Source: Anaerorhabdus sp036636695
Lineage (GTDB): Bacteria > Bacillota_I > Bacilli_A > Erysipelotrichales > Erysipelotrichaceae
Assembly: GCF_036636695.1 (NCBI RefSeq)
Contig: NZ_JAVWNW010000001.1
Strand: one strand, 5' to 3'
DNA: 64,000 nt
Position numbers and translations under genes: made by a program. Positions 1-8,415 of the stretch are shown here, piece after piece; the stretch's first letter is position 1, and each line of letters starts with the position of its first letter. The notes under the pieces are model-generated. The model was not told the DNA's origin and did not search any database. It saw only the letters and a list, made by a program, of their open reading frames with translations.

Positions 1-2
1 TT

Positions 3-206
3 GACAGTGCAATTGAACGCGTTGAACAAATTGCAGCACCTACAAATGCTGTACGTCTTAACCGTGGAACACCATGTACAACGCTTGGATATTGTGTTCA
101 CTGTGAGTCAGAAAAAAGGATTTGTAGCACCCAAGTTATCACAACACGTTCACACATAAAAGAAAGAATTCATGTTATAATAGTTAAGGAAAATTTAGGT
201 TATTAG
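3..206 (+). CDS. LUD-domain protein, 3' end only (lactate utilization LutC-like)
   Basis: Only the last 67 codons are present; the gene enters from the left edge, reads in frame from base 3 and stops at TAG 204-206. The fragment has the pattern of the C-terminal part of LUD (DUF162) proteins: a Glu-Ile-Ala-Ala-Pro-x-Asn-Ala-x-Arg-Leu-Asn run, the Thr-Pro-Cys before a Cys-x2-Cys pair, a downstream Ile-Cys, and the ending with Val-Lys-Glu-Asn-Leu-Gly-Tyr. Family members are linked to lactate oxidation or are of unknown role. Whether this is a full-length, working copy cannot be judged from the fragment. Confidence 0.82.
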   Translation, partial: DSAIERVEQIAAPTNAVRLNRGTPCTTLGYCVHCESEKRICSTQVITTRSHIKERIHVIIVKENLGY

Positions 207-220
207 AAAAGAGGTGCTTC

Positions 221-706
221 ATGGAATTTTTTAGTCTAGTTTTACTAGGAATTTTTCTAGCTATTGCAATATGGTTAGGATTAAAACTTATTCGAATGAA
301 GAAAATGGTGACAATCTATGGTAAGTTCTTAAACTTAACAAAGATTATGTTCATTGTTGCATTAGTATTTGCAGTTGCAACGATTTTCCTTTATTGGAAT
401 AATATTGGGGAACTTATACGTTCAGTTGTTATGATTTTTGCAATTCTTATGTTTATCTTATTGCAAGATGGTCTTTGTGAAGATGGTTTCTTCTATGTAG
501 GAAATTATGTTCCATTTGAAGATGTAACAGATTTTGATTACAAGCGTGATAAAGAAAAGTTTATTGTTTATTTCTCTTATCGTGATCCAAAACAAAAATC
601 AGGAAACTTTTCAACAGAAATAGTCTTTCCATTAAAAAAGGGCGATGAAGTTGAAAAAGCATTAAAAGATAAAATCGGTAAGAAATATAAAAGAATGAAA
701 AAGTAA
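221..706 (+). CDS. Small membrane protein of unknown function
   Basis: 161 residues, not recognised as a named family. The N-terminal half has three hydrophobic segments (about residues 3-23, 42-59 and 67-83). The C-terminal half is a soluble mixed alpha/beta-looking domain rich in aromatic and charged residues, ending in a Lys-rich tail. This layout resembles membrane proteins with a PH-like tail (for example DUF5673), but that is a guess from shape. An AGAGGTG ribosome site precedes the ATG and a terminator follows directly, so it may be the last gene of the transcript of the preceding LUD gene, 14 bases upstream. Confidence 0.7.
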   Translation: MEFFSLVLLGIFLAIAIWLGLKLIRMKKMVTIYGKFLNLTKIMFIVALVFAVATIFLYWNNIGELIRSVVMIFAILMFILLQDGLCEDGFFYVGNYVPFEDVTDFDYKRDKEKFIVYFSYRDPKQKSGNFSTEIVFPLKKGDEVEKALKDKIGKKYKRMKK

Positions 707-710
707 ATTG

Positions 711-737
711 AAGACAAATCATAAGATTTGTCTTTTA
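711..737 (+). terminator. Intrinsic terminator after the 161-aa membrane protein
   Basis: Perfect 10-bp stem (AAGACAAATC with GATTTGTCTT) around an ATAA loop, followed by a short T-rich tail. It lies 4 bases after the stop codon. Confidence 0.8.
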
Positions 738-792
738 TATTGACAAGAGATGTCAAGTATTGGAGCATAAAATAGGTATAGTGGAGGTAGTT

Positions 793-1344
793 ATGAAAAA
801 TTTTGTTCGATCAAATCAGTATTTATCTCTGTGTGGACTGAATTGTCATTTATGTCTAATATATTTAGGTAATCATTGTCAAGGGTGTGGAAGAGGTAAT
901 CAATCTTGTAAGATTGCAAGATGTAGTATTTTAGAAGGTAATTTAGAGTATTGTTTTGAATGCGAAAAGTATCCATGTACTACCTATGATAAAATTGATG
1001 ACTTTGATTCATTTATAACACATCGCAATCAAAAAGATAATTTAAGAAAAGCGCAATCTGAAGGTATTGAAAAATACAATGCAGAACAAAAAGAGAAGGA
1101 AAAGATATTAGATTTGTTACTCAAACAGTACAATGATGGACGAAAGAAAACATTTTATTGTATTGCGGTCAATCTTTTGGATATGCAAATATTACAATCA
1201 ATAATGCGGAGTTTAGAAAATAATCAAGATTTGAAAATGATGGATTATTCGAAGAGATGCGATTTTGTTTACAGGATGTTTAATGAAAAAGAAAAGGAAT
1301 TGAAATATGAGTTTAAGTTGAAGAAAATGAAGAGGATAATTTAG
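793..1344 (+). CDS. DUF3795 cysteine-rich protein
   Basis: 183 residues from ATG 793, chosen because a GGAGGTAG ribosome site sits just ahead of it; the in-frame start at 760 has none. The N-terminal third has the DUF3795 pattern of paired cysteines: Cys-Gly-Leu-x-Cys-x2-Cys, then Cys-x2-Cys-Gly, then Cys-x3-Arg-Cys, then Cys-x2-Cys-x3-Pro-Cys. This implies a metal or Fe-S site, although the biochemical role of the family is not known. The C-terminal half is Lys/Glu-rich and helical. It is followed within 2 bases by a DUF3788 gene, a pairing that fits one transcript. Confidence 0.83.
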   Translation: MKNFVRSNQYLSLCGLNCHLCLIYLGNHCQGCGRGNQSCKIARCSILEGNLEYCFECEKYPCTTYDKIDDFDSFITHRNQKDNLRKAQSEGIEKYNAEQKEKEKILDLLLKQYNDGRKKTFYCIAVNLLDMQILQSIMRSLENNQDLKMMDYSKRCDFVYRMFNEKEKELKYEFKLKKMKRII

Positions 1345-1345
1345 A

Positions 1346-1780
1346 ATGGAAGAGAAAAAACGTTATAGTAGAATGTTGGATAAAACAAAACCACCAACAG
1401 AAGAAGAATTTTATGAATTTTGTGCACAACGTAAATCTTTACTTTATGATTGTGATCACTTTCTAATGAGTTTTGATAATGTGTCGAAGTGTTTGCGATT
1501 TCCATATGGAAATAATTACGGCTGGTCATATAAATATTCTCGTAAAAATAAATTAATCTGTGAAATATTTGCGGAGGTTGAAGCTTTTACAGTCATGATA
1601 CGACTTTCTAATCAACAGATTGATTCTATTTATGGATTGGTAACAGCACAGACACAAGAATTAATTGATAATAAGTATCCATGTAGTGATGGAGGATGGC
1701 TTCACTATCGTATTTTAAACCAAGATGATTTAATGAATATTAAGAAATTAATACAAATCAAATTAGTGCATAATAAATAA
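1346..1780 (+). CDS. DUF3788 family protein
   Basis: 144 residues. The protein matches the DUF3788 layout: an N-terminal Pro-Thr-Glu-Glu-Glu-Phe stretch, a central Gly-Trp-Ser-x-Lys-Tyr segment ahead of a Cys-Glu-Ile-Phe strand, and a C-terminal region with Gly-Gly-Trp-Leu-His-Tyr followed by a helical end. Function is unknown; some relatives are annotated as nucleic-acid or small-molecule binding without proof. It starts one base after the stop of the DUF3795 gene with only a modest ribosome site, so translation is probably coupled. A strong terminator ends this pair. Confidence 0.75.
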   Translation: MEEKKRYSRMLDKTKPPTEEEFYEFCAQRKSLLYDCDHFLMSFDNVSKCLRFPYGNNYGWSYKYSRKNKLICEIFAEVEAFTVMIRLSNQQIDSIYGLVTAQTQELIDNKYPCSDGGWLHYRILNQDDLMNIKKLIQIKLVHNK

Positions 1781-1818
1781 GAAAGCATCTTGTTTGACAT
1801 GATAATAATAGAGATGTA

Positions 1819-1855
1819 AACTTCATAGTGAACAACGTTCATTATGAAGTTTTTA
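1819..1855 (+). terminator. Intrinsic terminator after the DUF3795/DUF3788 pair
   Basis: 15-bp stem (1819-1833 with 1837-1851, one G-T pair), three-base loop, then a T-run. It lies just ahead of the next gene's ribosome site. Confidence 0.8.
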
Positions 1856-1877
1856 GTTGTTAGAATGGAGATGCTTT

Positions 1878-2297
1878 ATGAAAGTTAAAAAACAAACATT
1901 ACTACTTATCGCAAGTCTTGTATGGATGGCTGCGGGTTTTAATATAGTAAGAATTGGGGTGATTGCATACATAAATCACTTAACATTATTGAATATAGTC
2001 TTATCTTTGGTTATATTTTCATTATTTTGGTTTCTTATTTTCTATAAACTTGTCGTCAAACATACAGAAAGAATTAGACATTATGAAGAGGAATATCAAC
2101 TGTTTATCAAATTTTTTGATCTTAAATCGTTTCTTATTATGGCGTTTATGATGACTTTTGGTATTTTGATTCGTACCTACAATCTTGCCCCAGAATCATT
2201 TATTGCATTTTTCTATACAGGACTTGGTACAGCGCTATTCTTAGCGGGTATACTTTTTGGATTTAATTACTTTAAATACCGCTCAGAATTGGCTTGA
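1878..2297 (+). CDS. Four-helix membrane protein of unknown function
   Basis: 139 residues from ATG 1878, which follows a TGGAGATG ribosome site; a TTG start at 1857 would add seven residues but lies next to the terminator hairpin. Four hydrophobic segments are visible (about residues 8-25, 38-58, 84-103 and 111-129) with short loops and a Lys/His-rich stretch between the second and third. I do not recognise the family. The gene has its own terminator-bounded position between the DUF3788 gene and the purine operon leader. Confidence 0.68.
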   Translation: MKVKKQTLLLIASLVWMAAGFNIVRIGVIAYINHLTLLNIVLSLVIFSLFWFLIFYKLVVKHTERIRHYEEEYQLFIKFFDLKSFLIMAFMMTFGILIRTYNLAPESFIAFFYTGLGTALFLAGILFGFNYFKYRSELA

Positions 2298-2330
2298 TTT
2301 AGTAAAATATGAAAAAAAGTAATTTACCCT

Positions 2331-2359
2331 TTAAAAAGGTAAGTTTATTTGGTATGATT
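2331..2359 (+). promoter_or_regulatory. Predicted promoter of the purE-D operon
   Basis: -35 TTTAAA (2331-2336), 17-base spacer, -10 TATGAT (2354-2359), with an extended -10 TGG directly ahead. It predicts a start near 2366 and a leader of about 250 bases before purE. Confidence 0.6.
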
Positions 2360-2385
2360 TTGGTGTTGAAAGAGAGGTTTGAAGT

Positions 2386-2436
2386 ATGACAAAATTGTCT
2401 GTACATTCTATTTCGCTTTCATGCACAATTGAATGA
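2386..2436 (+). CDS. Possible 16-codon leader ORF ahead of purE
   Basis: A short ATG ORF of 16 codons, closed by TGA, lies inside the purine leader. A GAGAGG ribosome site sits 9 bases upstream, and a terminator-like hairpin starts right after it. The predicted peptide has no run of a single amino acid that would suggest classical attenuation. It may be a real leader peptide, a decayed gene start or chance. Confidence 0.25.
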   Translation: MTKLSVHSISLSCTIE

Positions 2437-2438
2437 CT

Positions 2439-2470
2439 TCATGGGCTTTTTGTCCATGATTTCTTTTTTT
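2439..2470 (+). terminator. Terminator-like hairpin upstream of the purE riboswitch
   Basis: 8-bp stem (TCATGGGC 2439-2446 with GTCCATGA 2452-2459, one G-T pair) around a T5 loop, followed by a very T-rich tail. It lies between the predicted promoter and the aptamer, so it would act before the riboswitch is transcribed. Confidence 0.5.
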
Positions 2471-2473
2471 GTT

Positions 2474-2538
2474 TTTGTATAGCTGTGGTAATTGGTCCAC
2501 AAGTTTCTACCTTGCTACCGGAATAGCGAGACTACAAA
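2474..2538 (+). ncRNA. Purine riboswitch aptamer, guanine type, ahead of purE
   Basis: All three helices can be drawn: P1 TTTGTA (2474-2479) with TACAAA (2533-2538); P2 TGTGG (2484-2488) with CCACA (2497-2501); P3 CTTGCT (2511-2516) with AGCGAG (2525-2530). The conserved junction AGTTTCTACC follows P2. The 3' junction reads GACTAC; the C at the specificity position (C74 in the xpt riboswitch) indicates guanine rather than adenine. Downstream a 14-bp hairpin (2532-2567) reuses the P1 3' strand, and a terminator follows at 2566-2592. Ligand binding should switch the operon off. Confidence 0.93.
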
Positions 2539-2565
2539 GCAAAACTCTTTTTCGTTTTGTTTTGT

Positions 2566-2592
2566 AGACATTGATTTTTTCAATGTCTTTTT
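2566..2592 (+). terminator. Riboswitch terminator ahead of purE
   Basis: 9-bp stem AGACATTGA (2566-2574) with TCAATGTCT (2580-2588) and a T-tail. Its first two bases are shared with the alternative hairpin at 2532-2567. Confidence 0.75.
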
Positions 2593-2615
2593 ACTTGTTA
2601 AGGGAGGATATAAAG

Positions 2616-3101
2616 ATGAGTAATGTACAAGTAGCTGTTATTATGGGTTCAAAAAGTGATTTTGTAGATGTTAAAGAAACACTTAATGTTTTAGATGAGT
2701 TTGGTATTGCATATGAGGTAAAAATACTAAGTGCACATCGTACACCAGATGAAACAATTGCCTATGGTAGAGGTGCCTATGATCGTGGCATAAAATGTAT
2801 TATTGCAGCTGCTGGTGGTGCAGCTCACTTAGCTGGTGTTCTTGCGGGTTGTCAAAGCCTTCCGGTTATTGGAATTCCAATGAAGTCCGCTACAATGGAT
2901 GGACTAGATAGTTTATTATCTGTTGTTCAAATGCCTGCAGGTGTCCCAGTTGCAACTGTTGCAGTAGGGAAAGCAGGATGTAAAAATGCAGCTGTATTAG
3001 CTGCGACAATGATTGGAGCATTTGATACAGAAATGCATGCTAAAGTTGTTCAATATAAAGAAGATATGAAGAAAAAAGTATTAGAAAGTACACTTGATTA
3101 G
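2616..3101 (+). CDS. purE: N5-carboxyaminoimidazole ribonucleotide mutase PurE
   Basis: 161 residues from ATG 2616, placed after an AAGGGAGG ribosome site; an upstream in-frame ATG lies inside the riboswitch terminator. PurE makes carboxyaminoimidazole ribonucleotide in de novo purine synthesis. The family signature is clear: Met-Gly-Ser-Lys-Ser-Asp near residue 11, Ser-Ala-His-Arg-Thr-Pro in the middle, and the Ala-Gly-Gly-Ala-Ala-His-Leu loop. No purK lies in the window. I cannot decide from motifs alone whether this is the class that uses N5-CAIR or the class that uses AIR and CO2. It is the first gene of a six-gene purine operon. Confidence 0.96.
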   Translation: MSNVQVAVIMGSKSDFVDVKETLNVLDEFGIAYEVKILSAHRTPDETIAYGRGAYDRGIKCIIAAAGGAAHLAGVLAGCQSLPVIGIPMKSATMDGLDSLLSVVQMPAGVPVATVAVGKAGCKNAAVLAATMIGAFDTEMHAKVVQYKEDMKKKVLESTLD

Positions 3102-3110
3102 GAGAGGGAC

Positions 3111-6100
3111 ATGACTTTAGTAAATAGAAGAATATTTGTTGAAAAAAAACCGGGATTTCGTGTTGAATCAGAAGACTTATGTAAAACACTCAAGACTAAT
3201 TTAAATGTTGATGTGGAATCTTTAAGACTACTTTTAACATATGATGTTTTTAATATAGAAGAAACAGATTTAGAAAATGCCAAGAAAACAGTATTCTCAG
3301 AAGTCATGGTTGATGAAATTCATGAATCAGTTGATTTAGGGGGAAAGAAAGTTATCGCATTAGAAACTCTACCTGGTCAATATGATCAAAGAGCTGATAG
3401 TGCTGTGCAATGTATTAAATTACTAAATCCATCTGCTGCATGTCAAATTACAACAGGAAAAGTAATTCTTCTTGAAGGTGATTTGAGTGAAGAGGATATA
3501 GTTAAGATATCTAATTATTTAATTAATCCAATTGAATCTAGAGTTAAAAATCTAGATGTTTTAGCAATTGATCAAAGTGTTGCTATCAAACCTCTGGCAG
3601 ATTTTAGTGGATTCATTCAATATAATGAAATAGAATTAAAAGATTTTTGGAAAGCACAAGGATTTGCGATGTCTTTTGAAGATATTAAATTGGTACAAGA
3701 ATATTTTAAAAGCGAAAAAAGAGATCCGCGTGAAACAGAATTAAAAGTGTTGGATACATATTGGTCTGATCATTGCCGCCATACAACATTTGAAACATGT
3801 TTGAAAAGCGTTAAGATTGAAACATCTCGTTTCAAAGAAGCAATTGAATCAGCATATGACCGTTATTTAGAATTACGTCATGCTTGTGGTCGTGATGAAA
3901 AACCACAAACATTAATGGATATGGCAACAATTAATAGTCGTTATTTACGTAAAGAAGGACTACTTCCTGATGTAGAAATATCAGATGAAATTAATGCATG
4001 TAGTGTTTTTATTGATGTAGATCATGATGGGGTAATGGAAAAATGGTTATTACAATTTAAAAATGAGACACATAACCATCCGACAGAAATTGAACCGTTT
4101 GGTGGTGCTTCAACATGTATTGGTGGAGCAATTCGAGATCCATTAAGTGGAAGAAGTTATGTATATCAAGCTATGCGTGTTACAGGTTCTGGTGATATTA
4201 CAACGCCATTAGAAAAGACCTTAAAAGGAAAATTGCCACAACTGTTAATTAGTAAGAAGTCTGCAGCTGGTAACTCATCATATGGTAATCAAATTGGGTT
4301 ACCTACAACATATGTTCGCGAAATCTATCATGATGATTATGTAGCAAAGCACTTAGAAGTAGGTGCAGTAGTTGGCGCTGTAAAAGCAGAGGCAGTTGTA
4401 CGTGAAAAACCAACAGAAGGAGATATCATTATTCTTCTTGGAGGTCGCACTGGGCGTGATGGAATTGGTGGTGCTACTGGTTCTAGTAAAGAGCATACAC
4501 AAGCTTCACTTGATACATGTGCCAGTGAAGTTCAAAAAGGAAATGCACCTGAAGAAAGAAAAATTCAACGCTTATTTAGAAATGCTGAATGCACTAAACT
4601 AATTAAAAAATGCAATGATTTTGGAGCAGGTGGTGTTTGCGTTGCAATTGGCGAGCTTGCGGATGGTTTAATTATTCACCTTGATCAAGTTCGTACAAAA
4701 TATGCAGGACTTAATGCAACTGAAATCGCTATTAGTGAAAGCCAAGAAAGAATGGCTGTTGTTGTTGCAAAAGAAAATGGTCCTAAATTTATTGAATTAG
4801 CACAAAAAGAAAATCTTGAAGCTTATCAAGTTGCAGAAGTAACAAATACAAATCGTTTAGTTATGAAATACAAAGATGATTTAATTGTAGATATTTCTCG
4901 CGAATTTGTAGATTCTGCGGGTGCTCGTCAAGTGACTGAAGTTGAAATTCAAGCTTCATCAAAAACAAATCCAATGACTTCTACAGAACTTACAAAAGAA
5001 AACATAATAACAATGATTTCAAGTCGCAATGTTGCATGTCAAAAAGGATTAGTTGAAATGTTTGATGCTTCAATCGGTTCTACAACTGTGCATATGCCAT
5101 TTGGTGGTAAGAATCAAATGACTCCAAGTCAAGCTTCAATACAAAAAATTCCAGTATTAGATGGAAAGACAAAGACATGTTCAATTTTAACGTACGGATT
5201 TAATCCGCGTTTAATGGAATATTCATGTTTCACAGGCTCAATGTTTAGTGTACTTGAATCAATGGCAAAAACGGTTGCGGTTGGAGGAGACTTAAAGAAC
5301 ACATATTTCTCTTTCCAAGAATATTTTGAAAGATTAAATTTTGACCCTGAAAAATGGGGAAGAGTAACCGAAGCATTATTAGGTACGATTACTGTCTTAG
5401 ATAAGTTTGATAAAGCTGCAATTGGTGGTAAAGATAGTATGTCAGGTACATTTAATACAATTTCTGTTCCACCTACATTATTGTCATTCGCTTGTACAAA
5501 AGGACATGTAGAAAATATCGTATCAGCAGAACTTAAAGGGAAAGGAAACACATTAGGTGTTTACCTACCTAAGATTAGTGAAGACGGATATCCTGATTTA
5601 GATAGTTATGAACAATTGTTCAATCATGTTCAAGCACAAATCAAAGAGAAGAAAATTCTTTCTTCTTATGTTGTAGAAGAAGGCGGAATTTTAGCTGCAT
5701 GTTTCAAAATGAGTTTCGGTAATCAATTAGGATTTAAACTAGAAACAAAATTAGATTTGATGAAAATGATTCCAGGTGCAATTGTAGTTGAAACAAGTGC
5801 TCCATGTAACGATGTAGATTATGTAGTTATTGGAACGACAACTGAATCAAATTACGATATTAATGGAATTGTTTGTACGCAAAATGAAATCATGAGTGCA
5901 TGGACTGGTTATTTAGATAAGTTCTATCCACGAACAGCAAGTACCGATGCAAAAGCAGCCGAAACTATTTCATATACACAAGGACAAAAACGTAAATCTA
6001 GTCGTTGTGTGGATATACCTAAAGTTTGTATTACAGCATTTCCAGGAACAAACTGTGAATATGACATGAAACGTGCTTTTGAACAAGAAGGTGCAAAAGG

Positions 6101-6818
6101 TGAAATCGTTGTATTTAGAAATCAAACTCAACAAGATATTTTAGATTCAATCAAACATTTGGTTTCGGTATTAGATGAAAGCCAAATCTTAGCCTTACCA
6201 GGAGGATTCTCTAGTGGTGATGAACCAGATGGAAGTGCTAAGTTTATCGTAAATGTGTTACAAAATGAAGAAGTAAAAGCTGCAGTGCATCGATTACTTG
6301 AAAGAGATGGATTGATTCTTGGAATTTGTAATGGGTTCCAAGCACTTATCAAATCAGGTTTATTGCCGTATGGACAAATTCGAACATTGAAAGATACAGA
6401 CGCAACATTATTTAGAAATGATATTAATCGACATGTATCAACAATGGCACATACAAGAGTAGCATCAAATAATTCACCTTGGTTACAAGACTTAACAGTT
6501 GATGATGACCATATGATTGCGTTCAGTCATGGTGAAGGTAAGTTTGCGTGTAGTGAAGAAGAATTAAAAACGTTAATTAAAAATGGACAAGTTGCATTTC
6601 AATATTGTGATGAGCAATGTCGTGCAAGTAATGATCCACACATTAATATCAATGGCAGTACATGTGCTATTGAAGGAATTGTTTCTATTGATGGAAGAAT
6701 TCTTGGAAAAATGGGGCATTCAGAAAGATTCTTTGATGATGTATTTCAAAATATTCCAGGCAACAAAAAACAAAATATATTCGCAAGTGGTGTGAACTAC
6801 TTTAAAAGGGAGGCTTAG
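3111..6818 (+). CDS. purL: Phosphoribosylformylglycinamidine synthase, single-chain PurL
   Basis: 1235 residues. It converts FGAR, glutamine and ATP to FGAM in purine synthesis. It is the long single-chain type, with the synthetase and the PurQ-like glutaminase in one protein, unlike the PurS/PurQ/PurL split of Bacillus. Visible landmarks are the early Asp-His-Cys-Arg-His-Thr-Thr motif, the FKNETHNHPTEIEPFGGA segment, a second ATP-site half near residue 750 (GGKDSMSG), and the C-terminal class I glutaminase from about residue 970. The glutaminase has Gly-Ile-Cys-Asn-Gly (nucleophile Cys1073) and the FSHGEGK His/Glu region. It starts 9 bases after purE with a GGAGAGGG ribosome site and ends 2 bases before purM. 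Confidence 0.97.
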   Translation: MTLVNRRIFVEKKPGFRVESEDLCKTLKTNLNVDVESLRLLLTYDVFNIEETDLENAKKTVFSEVMVDEIHESVDLGGKKVIALETLPGQYDQRADSAVQCIKLLNPSAACQITTGKVILLEGDLSEEDIVKISNYLINPIESRVKNLDVLAIDQSVAIKPLADFSGFIQYNEIELKDFWKAQGFAMSFEDIKLVQEYFKSEKRDPRETELKVLDTYWSDHCRHTTFETCLKSVKIETSRFKEAIESAYDRYLELRHACGRDEKPQTLMDMATINSRYLRKEGLLPDVEISDEINACSVFIDVDHDGVMEKWLLQFKNETHNHPTEIEPFGGASTCIGGAIRDPLSGRSYVYQAMRVTGSGDITTPLEKTLKGKLPQLLISKKSAAGNSSYGNQIGLPTTYVREIYHDDYVAKHLEVGAVVGAVKAEAVVREKPTEGDIIILLGGRTGRDGIGGATGSSKEHTQASLDTCASEVQKGNAPEERKIQRLFRNAECTKLIKKCNDFGAGGVCVAIGELADGLIIHLDQVRTKYAGLNATEIAISESQERMAVVVAKENGPKFIELAQKENLEAYQVAEVTNTNRLVMKYKDDLIVDISREFVDSAGARQVTEVEIQASSKTNPMTSTELTKENIITMISSRNVACQKGLVEMFDASIGSTTVHMPFGGKNQMTPSQASIQKIPVLDGKTKTCSILTYGFNPRLMEYSCFTGSMFSVLESMAKTVAVGGDLKNTYFSFQEYFERLNFDPEKWGRVTEALLGTITVLDKFDKAAIGGKDSMSGTFNTISVPPTLLSFACTKGHVENIVSAELKGKGNTLGVYLPKISEDGYPDLDSYEQLFNHVQAQIKEKKILSSYVVEEGGILAACFKMSFGNQLGFKLETKLDLMKMIPGAIVVETSAPCNDVDYVVIGTTTESNYDINGIVCTQNEIMSAWTGYLDKFYPRTASTDAKAAETISYTQGQKRKSSRCVDIPKVCITAFPGTNCEYDMKRAFEQEGAKGEIVVFRNQTQQDILDSIKHLVSVLDESQILALPGGFSSGDEPDGSAKFIVNVLQNEEVKAAVHRLLERDGLILGICNGFQALIKSGLLPYGQIRTLKDTDATLFRNDINRHVSTMAHTRVASNNSPWLQDLTVDDDHMIAFSHGEGKFACSEEELKTLIKNGQVAFQYCDEQCRASNDPHININGSTCAIEGIVSIDGRILGKMGHSERFFDDVFQNIPGNKKQNIFASGVNYFKREA

Positions 6819-6820
6819 TA

Positions 6821-7846
6821 ATGTCAAAAGCATACAAAGATGCAGGGGTTAATTTAGAAGCAGGTTATGAGTCAGTAGAAAGAATTAAAAAGCATATCAA
6901 ACGTACAAATGTTCCAGGTGTTATGGGTGGCATTGGTTCATTTGGAGGATGTTTTGATTTATCATCATTAAACATGAAAGAACCAGTACTTGTAAGTGGA
7001 ACAGATGGTGTTGGAACTAAATTAAAACTTGCGATGATGATGAATAAACATGACACAATTGGCCAAGATGTTGTGGCAATGTGTGTAAATGATGTATTAG
7101 CTCAAGGAGCACTTCCACTATTTTTCCTAGATTATATTGCTGTTGGCAAAAATCATCCTGAACAAATTGAAGCTATCGTAAAAGGTGTTTGTGATGGTTG
7201 TGTTCTTGCGGATTGCGCTCTTGTAGGTGGCGAGACTGCAGAAATGCCAGATATGTATGGTGAAGATGATTATGATATTGCCGGCTTTACGGTAGGTGCT
7301 GTAGAAAAATCAAAAATGATTTCACCTGAAAAAGTGAATGTAGGAGACATTGTTATTGGTATTCCTTCAAGTGGTGTACATTCGAATGGATTTTCACTTG
7401 TTAGAAAAATCGTTTTAAAAGATAATGCAGTGGATTTAAGTACAAAATTTGATGAACTTGATCAACCAATTGGCGAAACATTATTAACACCAACGAAGAT
7501 TTATGTGCGTCAAGTGAAAGAAGTTTTAAAAGAAGTAGATGTTCATGGAATTGCTCATATTACAGGGGGTGGCTTTTATGAAAATATGCCACGCTGTTTG
7601 CAAACAGGACAAGGTTTATCGATTGATAAAAATAGTTTTACAGTATTACCAATCTTCCATGTATTACAACGTTTATCAGGAATGGATGAAAATGAAATGT
7701 ACAATGTATTTAATATGGGAATTGGCATGATTTTAGTTGTTGATCCTAAAGATGTTGATAAAACTTTAAGTATATTAGCAGCACAAAATGAACATGCAAC
7801 AGTTATTGGACAAGTCATTGAAGGTGAAGGAGTTCATTTTCAATGA
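6821..7846 (+). CDS. purM: AIR synthetase PurM
   Basis: 341 residues, normal length. It closes the imidazole ring, turning FGAM and ATP into aminoimidazole ribonucleotide. The sequence has the expected SGTDGVGTKLK motif (near residue 60), DVVAMCVNDV, VGGETAEMPDMY, and the C-terminal HITGGGFYENMPR motif. A GGGAGG ribosome site lies inside the end of purL, two bases separate the genes, and its stop overlaps the purN start by 4 bases, so translation is very likely coupled along the operon. Confidence 0.97.
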   Translation: MSKAYKDAGVNLEAGYESVERIKKHIKRTNVPGVMGGIGSFGGCFDLSSLNMKEPVLVSGTDGVGTKLKLAMMMNKHDTIGQDVVAMCVNDVLAQGALPLFFLDYIAVGKNHPEQIEAIVKGVCDGCVLADCALVGGETAEMPDMYGEDDYDIAGFTVGAVEKSKMISPEKVNVGDIVIGIPSSGVHSNGFSLVRKIVLKDNAVDLSTKFDELDQPIGETLLTPTKIYVRQVKEVLKEVDVHGIAHITGGGFYENMPRCLQTGQGLSIDKNSFTVLPIFHVLQRLSGMDENEMYNVFNMGIGMILVVDPKDVDKTLSILAAQNEHATVIGQVIEGEGVHFQ

Positions 7847-8415
7847 GAAAGATAGCAGTATTTGCTTCAGGAACAGGAACTAATTTTGATGCTATTCAAA
7901 GTGCAATTGAAAATGGATTATTGAATGCATCAATTGAACTTGTAGTTGTTGATAAACCAGAAGCAAAAGTGATTGAAAAAGCGCAGGCAAAGAATATTAA
8001 AACATTTGTATTCAATCCTAAAGACTATTCTTCTAAAGAAGAGTATGAAAAAGTGATTGTTGAAAAATGCCAAGAAAATGGTATTGAAACGATTGTTCTT
8101 GCAGGCTATATGAGAATTTTATCAGATGTGTTATTAAATGCTTATCCAAATCAAATACTTAATATTCACCCCTCATTACTACCAGCATTTAAAGGAAAAG
8201 ATGCAATCGGTCAAGCCTTTGATTATGGTGTTAAGGTTATGGGTGTAAGTATTCATTATGTTAATGCTGAAATGGATGGCGGCAGAATCATAGCTCAAAG
8301 AAGTTTTGATGTTCAAGATGGAATGACACGAGATGATGTTGAAAAAGAAATTCATAAAATTGAACATGAATTATATCCAGAGACATTAAAAAAATTGTTG
8401 GAGGGAAACGTATGA
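7843..8415 (+). CDS. purN: GAR transformylase PurN
   Basis: 190 residues. It transfers a formyl group from 10-formyltetrahydrofolate to glycinamide ribonucleotide. Visible are the N-terminal FASGTGTNFDAI phosphate-binding loop, AGYMRILS, and the catalytic INIHPSLLPAFKGKDAIGQA-type region. The conserved Asp lies in the later AEMDGGRIIAQ segment. The start overlaps the purM stop (ATGA) and the stop overlaps the purH start, so it sits inside a tightly coupled operon. Confidence 0.97.
   Translation: MRKIAVFASGTGTNFDAIQSAIENGLLNASIELVVVDKPEAKVIEKAQAKNIKTFVFNPKDYSSKEEYEKVIVEKCQENGIETIVLAGYMRILSDVLLNAYPNQILNIHPSLLPAFKGKDAIGQAFDYGVKVMGVSIHYVNAEMDGGRIIAQRSFDVQDGMTRDDVEKEIHKIEHELYPETLKKLLEGNV

Noticed and set aside
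5129..5551. 140-codon ORF on the minus strand inside purL
   Set aside because: It is antisense to a well-conserved gene, with Pro/Ser-rich composition typical of shadow frames and no ribosome site.
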